Of a DNA stretch of 64,000 nt, positions 17,738 to 25,200 are shown one piece after another. Both the position numbers and the translations under genes were made by a program. The number at the start of each line of letters is the position of its first letter. Position 1 is the first letter of the stretch. Source of the DNA: Pseudomonas crudilactis (lineage in GTDB: Bacteria > Pseudomonadota > Gammaproteobacteria > Pseudomonadales > Pseudomonadaceae). Where the stretch lies: positions 124,001 through 188,000 of the forward strand of contig NZ_WXVV01000010.1 of NCBI RefSeq assembly GCF_013433315.1. Direction: 5' to 3'. The notes beneath the pieces were generated by a model. That model had not been told where the DNA came from and did not search any database. It worked only from the letters and a program-made list of their open reading frames with translations.

Positions 17738-18115
17738 TCAATCGTTGTTGAGGACAGCAGCAGCCTGTGGATGCAGGCTGTAGCTCTTGTCCGCATTGAA
17801 GGTGATCACACCTTCGGCGCACAAACGCTTGAGCACTTCGCGCACGCTGAGGAAGGACAGCGGAATATCCAGATCCAGCAATTGGCTGTGGACGCCGCGC
17901 ACCCCGAGGCGACGGTCACTTTGCGCTGCCACCAGCAGTGCATCGATGACTTTCAGGCGAATCAGGCTGGTGCGCAGACCGAAACTCTTCAGCAACAGGC
18001 GAATGCGTTCGTTACCGTGACGCTCGCCACGTTGCCCGAAATCGCTCGCGTGGGGGCTCATGGAAGCTCCTTGGGGGGCCTGGCTACCGTCCATTGGTAG
18101 TTGCGAGTTGTACAT
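17738..18115 (-). CDS. Fur-like winged-helix protein without metal-binding domain
   Basis: 125 residues from the ATG at 18115 (AAGGAG upstream). A second ATG at 18061 has an equally good AAGGAG and would give 107 residues. From about residue 30 the sequence follows the Fur DNA-binding domain: SFGLRTSLIRLKVIDALL, then SFLSVREVLKRLCAEGVI in place of the recognition helix. The C-terminal metal-binding and dimerisation domain of Fur is absent, as are its His clusters. It is divergent from pvdQ and shares its 251-base promoter region, so it may regulate itself or pvdQ. That link is inference. Confidence 0.72.
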   Translation of the reverse strand: MYNSQLPMDGSQAPQGASMSPHASDFGQRGERHGNERIRLLLKSFGLRTSLIRLKVIDALLVAAQSDRRLGVRGVHSQLLDLDIPLSFLSVREVLKRLCAEGVITFNADKSYSLHPQAAAVLNND

Positions 18116-18273
18116 GCGATTACTCCTTTTCAGAGCCTGATCGGGAAAGGGTTTTCTTGCTCTCTCTAAACAAGACGTTTCAGCACGACAAATCATGAAA
18201 GAAAAAATGTAGAAAATTTGTCGCCGATTTGTCTTCTCTCCGTGATTGCGGCGCAAATTGCGGTGAGTTGCGG

Positions 18274-18297
18274 TAAATCTTTTTCCCTGATCTTCGT
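18274..18297 (+). promoter_or_regulatory. PvdS iron-starvation box upstream of pvdQ
   Basis: GTAAAT with TAAAT at 18274-18278, then exactly 16 bases, then CGT at 18295-18297. This matches the iron-starvation consensus TAAAT-N16-CGT recognised by the ECF sigma factor PvdS. It lies 70 bases before the pvdQ start, on the same strand. Confidence 0.82.
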
Positions 18298-18366
18298 TAC
18301 CTGTGGAGTCTCCCTGCGCACGGATGCGTTGTGCCCTCAGGTTTTGATATTCGATCAGGAGTTACA

Positions 18367-20721
18367 GTGACCATTCTTTCCAGACGATTGACCGGACTGG
18401 CCTTCGCCGGTGTGTTTCTCGGATTCAGCGTGTCAGCCCATGCCTTCAGCCCGAGTTCATCGGCCGAGACCGGCACCGAAATCCGTCGTACCGGTTTTGG
18501 CGTACCGCATATCCGTGCCCAAGATGAACGAGGCCTGGGCTTTGGTATCGGTTATGCCTATGCACAGGACAATCTCTGCCTGTTGGCCAACGAGATCGTC
18601 ACGGTCAACGGCCTGCGTTCGCGCTATTTCGGCCCGGACCAGATGACTGTCGAGGCACGCCCGAACCGTGTCAGCGACGTCTTCTTCACCTGGCTCAATC
18701 CCCCCGAAGCGGTCCACACCTTCTGGCAGGCGCAACCGGCCCAGGTGCGTGATCTGGTCGAAGGTTACGCTGCCGGTTATAACCACTATCTCGCCGAGCG
18801 ACGCCAGCAAGGCCTGCCGCAGCAATGTCAGGGTGAGTGGGTTCGCGATATCACTTCGGCGGACCTGGTCAAGTTGACCCGTCGACTGTTGGTTGAAGGG
18901 GGTGTCGGACAGTTCGCCGAAGCCTTGGCGGGCGCCACACCGCCGCAGGCGACTGCGCAGCTTGTACAGGATGAACAGGCCTTTCAGCTGGCTGATACAC
19001 GCCAGCAGCGCTTTGCCCTCGATCGTGGCAGCAATGCCCTGGCGGTGGGCAGCGAGCGTTCTTTCAACGGTCGCGGCATGTTGCTGGCCAACCCGCATTT
19101 TCCGTGGGTCGGCGCCATGCGTTTCTATCAGATGCATCTGACCATTCCCGGCAAGCTGGATGTCATGGGCGCAGCCTTGCCGGGCCTGCCAATGATCAAT
19201 ATCGGTTTTAACCAGCACGTGGCCTGGACCCACACGGTCGATTCCTCGAAGCACTTCACGCTGTATCGTCTGCAACTGGACCCGAAAGATCCGACGCGTT
19301 ATCTGCTCGACGGCAAATCCTTGCCGATGAGCAAACAGACGGTGACTGTCCAGGTCAAGCAAGCCGATGGCCAGGTAGTGCCCGTAGCGCACGATATTTA
19401 CAGCTCGCAGTTCGGCCCGGTGGTGCAATGGCCCGGCAAGCTCGACTGGAATAATCAGTTCGCTTACAGCCTGCGCGATGCCAACCTCGACAATGATCGC
19501 GTGCTGACGCAGTGGTATGCGATGAACCAGGCTTCCTCGCTTGAGCAACTGCAGGATTCGGTGCACAAGATCCAGGGTATCCCGTGGGTCAATACCCTCG
19601 CCGTGGATGACAAGGGCCAAACGCTGTACATGAATCTGTCGGTGGTGCCCAACGTCAACGCCGAGAAACTGGCCAAGTGCAGTGACCCGCGCGCCGGGAC
19701 AAAGATGATTCTGCTCGACGGTTCCAACAGCGCCTGCGCCTGGGACGTCGACCCGCAAGCTGCACAGAAGGGCATTTATGCATCGAGCCAGCTGCCGCAA
19801 CTGCTGCGCAAGGATTTCATCCAGCACTCCAACGATTCCGCGTGGCTGGTCAACCCGGCGCAGCCGCTCACTGGCTTCTCGCCACTGATCAGTCAGGACG
19901 GTCAACCGTTGGGCATGCGTTCGCGGTTTGCGCTGGATCGCCTGGGCAGCCTGGGTAAAAAAGGTCCGCTGCGAGTGAAGGACCTGCAGCAGATGGTCAT
20001 GGACGATAAGGTGTATCTGGCGGCCCAGGTCGTGCCGGATCTGCTGAAGTTCTGCGCCGCTGACCTTGGCGCCGATGCCAGGACTCTGAAACCGGTCTGC
20101 ACCAGTCTCAAGGAATGGGACGGTCGCGCCAATCTGGACTCGGGTCTGGGTCTGGTGCATTTCCAGAACATCATGCAGGCAATGCAGGATTCAGCGGATA
20201 TCTGGCGCGTCGCTTTCGATCCGAAAGACGCGCAACACACCCCGCGTGGTCTCGCGGTCGAGCAGCCGGCCGTGGCACAGTCGCTGCGAGAGGCGATGCT
20301 GGCTTCGGTCGAAGCGACAAACAAGATGGGCCTCACACCGCAAACCCGCTGGGGCGATATCCAGGTGGTCAACAGTGGCGGGCAACAGACACCGATCCAT
20401 GGCGGGCCGGGTAAGCTGGGGATCTACAACGCCATCCAGAGCGTGCCCCGCGAGGACGGCAAGCTTGAGGTGGTCAGCGGTACCAGCTACCTGCAAGTGG
20501 TGACGTTCGACGAAAAAGGGCCGCACGCGCAGGGCCTGCTGGCGTTTTCGCTGTCGAGCGATCCGGCATCGAAGTATTCGCGGGATCAGACCGAGGCCTT
20601 TTCGAAGAAACAATGGAGTGTGTTGCCATTCACCGAGCAGCAGATCAAGGCCGATCCGCAGTATCAGGTGCAGACCATTCGCGAGGCGTTGGACAAGGCG
20701 GGGAAAGTAGCCGCGCAGTGA
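18367..20721 (+). CDS. pvdQ: PvdQ-type acylase (pyoverdine maturation / acyl-homoserine lactone acylase)
   Basis: Periplasmic N-terminal-nucleophile hydrolase that removes the fatty-acyl chain from the pyoverdine precursor; the P. aeruginosa enzyme also degrades long-chain acyl-homoserine lactones. The 784-residue precursor has a signal peptide (LTGLAFAGVFLGFSVSAHAF), an alpha chain, and an autocleavage site before Ser222 in ALDRGSNALAVGSE. Other family blocks are IRRTGFGVPHIRAQDERGLG, LLANPHFPWVGAMRFYQM and HTVDSSKHFTLYRL. The GTG start at 18367 is chosen for its AGGAG site. A perfect PvdS box upstream supports the gene name. A terminator at 20745 follows. Confidence 0.92.
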   Translation: MTILSRRLTGLAFAGVFLGFSVSAHAFSPSSSAETGTEIRRTGFGVPHIRAQDERGLGFGIGYAYAQDNLCLLANEIVTVNGLRSRYFGPDQMTVEARPNRVSDVFFTWLNPPEAVHTFWQAQPAQVRDLVEGYAAGYNHYLAERRQQGLPQQCQGEWVRDITSADLVKLTRRLLVEGGVGQFAEALAGATPPQATAQLVQDEQAFQLADTRQQRFALDRGSNALAVGSERSFNGRGMLLANPHFPWVGAMRFYQMHLTIPGKLDVMGAALPGLPMINIGFNQHVAWTHTVDSSKHFTLYRLQLDPKDPTRYLLDGKSLPMSKQTVTVQVKQADGQVVPVAHDIYSSQFGPVVQWPGKLDWNNQFAYSLRDANLDNDRVLTQWYAMNQASSLEQLQDSVHKIQGIPWVNTLAVDDKGQTLYMNLSVVPNVNAEKLAKCSDPRAGTKMILLDGSNSACAWDVDPQAAQKGIYASSQLPQLLRKDFIQHSNDSAWLVNPAQPLTGFSPLISQDGQPLGMRSRFALDRLGSLGKKGPLRVKDLQQMVMDDKVYLAAQVVPDLLKFCAADLGADARTLKPVCTSLKEWDGRANLDSGLGLVHFQNIMQAMQDSADIWRVAFDPKDAQHTPRGLAVEQPAVAQSLREAMLASVEATNKMGLTPQTRWGDIQVVNSGGQQTPIHGGPGKLGIYNAIQSVPREDGKLEVVSGTSYLQVVTFDEKGPHAQGLLAFSLSSDPASKYSRDQTEAFSKKQWSVLPFTEQQIKADPQYQVQTIREALDKAGKVAAQ

Positions 20722-20744
20722 ACTGCAGCGTGAACTGAGAACAG

Positions 20745-20776
20745 GAAGGCCGCATCCCTCCAGGGGCGCGGCCTTC
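20745..20776 (+). terminator. Intrinsic terminator of pvdQ
   Basis: Stem GAAGGCCGC (20745-20753) and GCGGCCTTC (20768-20776), followed by a T run. It overlaps the last codons of the converging FecR gene. Confidence 0.75.
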
Positions 20777-21776
20777 AGCTTTTTGGAGGTTGTTTTGGCA
20801 TCGGGTTGATCACTGGGTTGCCTTCCTTGTTGCGCGTGAGGTAGACGGGCAAGACCTTGGGCAGGGAGTTGGCCAGGTTGTTCAGCTCCTTGATGTTGTA
20901 GATGCCGCCCACCCTGATCGAACCTGTGCTGTTGTCGGCGAGCATCAAGGGTCTGTCGAGGTAGCGGTTGATCAGGGGCAGGGCTTCATTGAGCGCCAGA
21001 TTGTCCAGCACCAGTTTGCCGTTGCGCCAGGCCAGCGAAGTATCGTTGGGATAGGTCTGGCTGATCTGCGGCATGTAGTCGCCCGGTTTGTAACGCGCCT
21101 GCATGGACGGCCCGAGACGCAGGCCTTCGCCTGGCAATGCGCGATTACTCGTCACCAGCACAGAACCTTCGATCAGGTTGACACGTACCTGGTCTTCATA
21201 CAGCCATACGTTGAAGCGCGTACCGGTCACTCGAATGTTGCCTTCGCCCGCTCGCACGACAAACGGGTGCGAGGCGTCGTGACTGACGTTGAAGAACACC
21301 TCGCCTTTTTTCAACGTGACTCGTCGTTCGTCCTTGTAATTGCTGAAGGTCAAATCAGTGTTCAGATTCAACTCGATCTGACTGCCATCGCTCAGCGTGA
21401 CCTGACGCACATTGTCGGTGGCACGCAAGTGCTCATAACTGTCGGGTACCCAGCCCAGATTCCATCCGGTGTAGGCCGCCAGCGGTAACGCGAGCGCGCA
21501 GACACCGGCCGCTATTGCGTACTGGCGCAACGAACGGGACGGTTGCTGAAGCGGCACGAGCGGCGCGGATTCCGGGCGTGGCAGATGTTCGGCGACGTCC
21601 CAGATTTCCAGCATGGCTTCATACTCGAACGCATGCAGCGGATGAGCATCGTGCCATTGTGTGAATGCGCGACGTTCTTCTTCCGTGCAATCCGCGGCGT
21701 GCAGACGCATGCACCAGTGCGCAGCGGCATCGGTGATCGCATCGTATTCGGCTTCCGAGAGAGTGTCTTGGGTCAT
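20775..21776 (-). CDS. FecR/FpvR-like anti-sigma regulator, no sigma gene beside it
   Basis: 333 residues. The N-terminal cytoplasmic DUF4880 region (AAHWCMRLHAADCTEEERRAF) binds an ECF sigma factor in this family. One membrane segment (YAIAAGVCALALPLAAYTG) is followed by the periplasmic FecR domain (QVTLSDGSQIELNLNTDLTF; GEVFFNVSHDASHPFVVRAG; VTGTRFNVWLYEDQVRVNL). The C-terminal part resembles a secretin/TonB N-terminal-type domain. ATG 21776 has AGGA upstream. Normally the sigma gene lies directly upstream; here the upstream gene is a PepSY protein on the other strand. Next to pvdQ, FpvR (regulator of PvdS and FpvI) is the obvious candidate, but this is inference. Confidence 0.85.
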   Translation of the reverse strand: MTQDTLSEAEYDAITDAAAHWCMRLHAADCTEEERRAFTQWHDAHPLHAFEYEAMLEIWDVAEHLPRPESAPLVPLQQPSRSLRQYAIAAGVCALALPLAAYTGWNLGWVPDSYEHLRATDNVRQVTLSDGSQIELNLNTDLTFSNYKDERRVTLKKGEVFFNVSHDASHPFVVRAGEGNIRVTGTRFNVWLYEDQVRVNLIEGSVLVTSNRALPGEGLRLGPSMQARYKPGDYMPQISQTYPNDTSLAWRNGKLVLDNLALNEALPLINRYLDRPLMLADNSTGSIRVGGIYNIKELNNLANSLPKVLPVYLTRNKEGNPVINPMPKQPPKS

Positions 21777-21928
21777 TGACTCGTCCTGATTTCGCACATT
21801 CTAACCTTTGCGGGAAGTTGCCGAGAACATCGGTCATGGCATTTACCCATCAAAGTGGAACTTATTTTTCGCTCAGGCACCCAAAAAGCAGGACGCCAAT
21901 GACTACTATCCACAAATGGAGTGAAAAA

Positions 21929-22198
21929 ATGATCAAAAACACGTTTGCTGCACTGATTGCCACTGCCAGTTTGCTGAGCGCCGGTGCTGCATTGGCTGAC
22001 AAGCCCGGGGCTGGCTGGGTCACCATCGAGAAAGCCATCGAAATCGTGAAAACCAAGGCCGGGTATGTCGAGGTCTACGAAATTGAAGCCGACAACGACG
22101 GTTACTGGAAAGGTGAAGGGCGCAAGGCCGACGGCGTGGTTTACGAATTCCGCATCGACGGTGCATCGGGCAATGTGCTGCGCGATCAGAAAGACTGA
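21929..22198 (+). CDS. PepSY domain periplasmic protein
   Basis: 89 residues with a signal peptide (MIKNTFAALIATASLLSAGA, cleavage near ALA-DKP). The mature protein is a single PepSY unit: ITIEKAIE-like VTIEKAIEIVKTKAGYVEVY, then VYEFRIDGASGNVLRDQKD. PepSY domains are thought to inhibit proteases or modulate sensor proteins at the membrane. GGAG precedes the ATG at 21929. It stands alone and ends in a strong terminator. Confidence 0.85.
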   Translation: MIKNTFAALIATASLLSAGAALADKPGAGWVTIEKAIEIVKTKAGYVEVYEIEADNDGYWKGEGRKADGVVYEFRIDGASGNVLRDQKD

Positions 22199-22213
22199 TT
22201 CCCAGGACCGCTG

Positions 22214-22243
22214 AAAAGGCGCAGGTCACGACCTGCGCCTTTT
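22214..22243 (+). terminator. Strong intrinsic terminator
   Basis: Thirteen-base stem AAAAGGCGCAGGT (22214-22226) with loop CACG and ACCTGCGCCTTTT (22231-22243), followed by more T residues. It ends the PepSY gene and, from the other side, the large toxin-like gene. Confidence 0.88.
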
Positions 22244-22254
22244 TTTTGCGTTTG

Positions 22255-25200
22255 TCAGGGCGTAACTGCCGGATCGAGTTGCCGGCCCATCTCGCAGATC
22301 AGACGCGCGATCGAGTCGGCGTTGTGCAGGATGACGTCGATACGTGCATTGGGCGAAAGCCGATCAAAAAACGCGTTGCGTGCGTCATCAATGGTCGGGC
22401 TGCCGGTGAGTGCGAGCAGTTTTTTGCTCATATCCTCAGCCGCGGGAAATTTGTCCAGATCGACGTACGAGCCGCGTTTCTTGCTCCAGCGCGCGAACAA
22501 CTGATCTTTGGGCGTATTCAGCGACAGCGCCTTGTTCTGAAAATCTTCCAGTACATCCCTCATATCCCGCCCATAGGCGGTGAGCGTGTTGATCAGATCA
22601 GAAAACGGCCGGCGCGCCTCCACAAAGGCGAAATCCTCGGTGGCGGAGAATTGATGGGACAACTCGTGGATCAGTGTTGCCGCCTGAGCGTGGCCATCGA
22701 CATCGAAGGGTATCGTCAGGTTGCCCTTGTAAAAACCGAGTTTCTGATCGAAGAAGTGCTCGGTGAAGTGCACCATTTTGCGCCGGTCATTGACCAGCAC
22801 GAACGCGATGGCGGAGGACATGGCGGTATTGGACCCCACCACAAAGCGTTCGGTGTCCATCAGGTCGTCGCCGGGGTCGACCAGGGCATTACAGATCGGC
22901 ACGATGGCCTTGTGAAGCTTGGCCAGTAACGCTTTGTCGATGTGATCAACGCCGAAAAACAACCTGAGAAAACCGTCCAGACGGGTGCCCGGAACATTGG
23001 CTTTCAGCTGGGCCAGATTGTGCAGGCTGTTGAAGGCATAGAAACGGGCCATGTCGACCGCTTGCTGGATTTGCAAGGCTTTATCGGGATGGCGGCGACG
23101 AATCTCGTTCATGCCAATGGCTTCGATTTCCAGCAAGGCCCGGCGGATGGGCTCCACGGCGTATCGTTGATGCAGTTTCGATATCGCTTTGCCGTAGTGA
23201 ACCGCGTAGCGGTCTGGCGCGAGCAAGAGCCGCGAGCCACTCAATCGTAATGACGGCCCGGGCTTCTCATCGCCGAAGATCTGCCAGACGGCGCCCGGTT
23301 GGTCGACCTGATGAACCTTGCCGGCAATGGCCGTGTAAAGGCGTTTATTGATCGGATTTTCGTAGGTGCCGTTCTTCGCGTCACGCTTGAGGTCTTCAAG
23401 CGCCACGGCCGACGTTTCAAAAGGCTGCAACTCGGTGCGCGAGGGTGAGGTCATCCTGATCTGTGACCAGCTCGGCGCAACCAGCGCGGGCGAGCTTTCG
23501 ACGGCGCTGGCGTCTTCGTCAGTGACTCGAGTGATTGGCGACGTTTCAGTCGTGGTTTGTGCCGTTCTCGGGGGCGTGGCTTGCGTCGCTGCCGATGCCT
23601 CTGCCGTCAGGCGCCCCAGGCTTATCATTTGCACCGCACCGGCGATAAATGACTGCAGTGCTTGCGTCCAATGATGATCCTGCAGATTTTCTGCCGAATC
23701 CTTGAAGTCCTTGTAGGCCTGCCATAGAAATGTCACGTACGAAAGTTTGCCGGGCAGCAGACCCGAGATCAGACTGGTGCTTTTGCTGAACAGGTTTTTG
23801 GCTGCTTCCCAGTCGCTTTGAGCGCTGGCTGACGACTGGCCGTTCAGCAATTGCGGCAACAACTTGAGGTTGTCGCTGAAAAACCTATGCAACAGGTTGC
23901 CGCTGATGGTGTTACCCGCAAGTGTCATTTCACTGACCTCGCCAGCGCTCGACTGCAACAACCCTCGAAATACCGATTGCTGTGCCAGTGGCAAACGACG
24001 AATCAGCAAGTCCTGAAAACTGCCTGGCGTATTGATGGCTGCGATCACACTCGCTTCGTCGGCAAACTCGCGAAACACGTCTTCTGCGTACGGGGCATAC
24101 AGCACCAGCGGCCCCTGATGACCGCTGCCCGGGCCGATCATATACAGGCCCAGTGCTTCGACCGCAGTCGAGCCCGCGGTTTTGATCAGCGACAACGGAT
24201 ACACGATGGCGTGGGCGCCTTCGACCGTCTTGCGTGCGATGCCATCCGGGATGTCCAGCACTTGGCATACGTAGTCGAATGCGCTGGCAGACAATTGTTG
24301 TTGCAGTTTCAAACCATGAGCGTGCTGCAGCAATTGCCAGGGCAGCTGTCGCAAGAAGCGCTGCTTGCGCTGCGTGGCCTCGGCATCATCTGCAGAGAGG
24401 GCAGCGGTGACTTTTTGTGCAAATGTCGTCGGGATCTCCAGTGACAACAGCAGTTGTCTGACCGTCGCCGGATCCAGATTGGCCGGTAGCGGGGTAGTGG
24501 TCCTGGAGGCGACTTTGAAACCGGTGCCCTGAGCGATATTGATATGGTTGAGCGCAAATTCGGTCAGCGCGCGGGCAGGGCCGGCCAGGGCCAGGTTGGG
24601 AATGATCTGGATGTCATTCGGATCGAGTCGGCTGCCTGCAAATCGAGTGTCAAGCAGCGCCTTCAACCTCTGATGTACGTAGTCGGCCAGTGTAGGCAAA
24701 CCGCTGAGATAGTCCTTATGGTCGACAACGCTGCGACGCCATTGCTCAAGCAGTTCGAGGTGCAACTGTTGCTCCTCCACCGGTGCCATGCCCAGCCAGG
24801 CAGGAAGTGACTGTTGTTGATCGATAGCGTTGGCCAGATGAATAGTGCGCAGCAGATTGGTATCGAAGGCCGTTTTTGTCAGGCAAGCAAGCGCCGAGGT
24901 CAATCCGGCCCGACCTTTGAATCGCGCACGAACTTCTTCACAACGTGCGATGAAGTGTTCAATGCCGGACTGCACGCGGTTCTCCAGAATGCTGTCTTCG
25001 ATCAAGCGCAAGGTGCCCAGCGTGTATTGCCGATGGTACTGGCGCTCCTGAGGCAAAAGATTTTCCAGTAATGACAGGCGTCCAATCCGGTCTTCGAGCC
25101 GCTGACCCAGTGCCAACCGGGCAGCGCGAATGCTCTCGAAGGCTTCCAGGCCCAGTGCCGGCGTCCAGACCATCACTCTGCCCGAGTGCAAGTCGTCGAG

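Noticed and set aside
18457..20160. 567-codon minus-strand frame inside pvdQ
   Set aside because: Antisense shadow of a well-supported gene; no recognisable motifs and no start signal.
21777..21928. PvdS box upstream of the FecR gene
   Set aside because: ATTTA at about 21840 lacks a matching ACG at the required distance, so the element is not supported.
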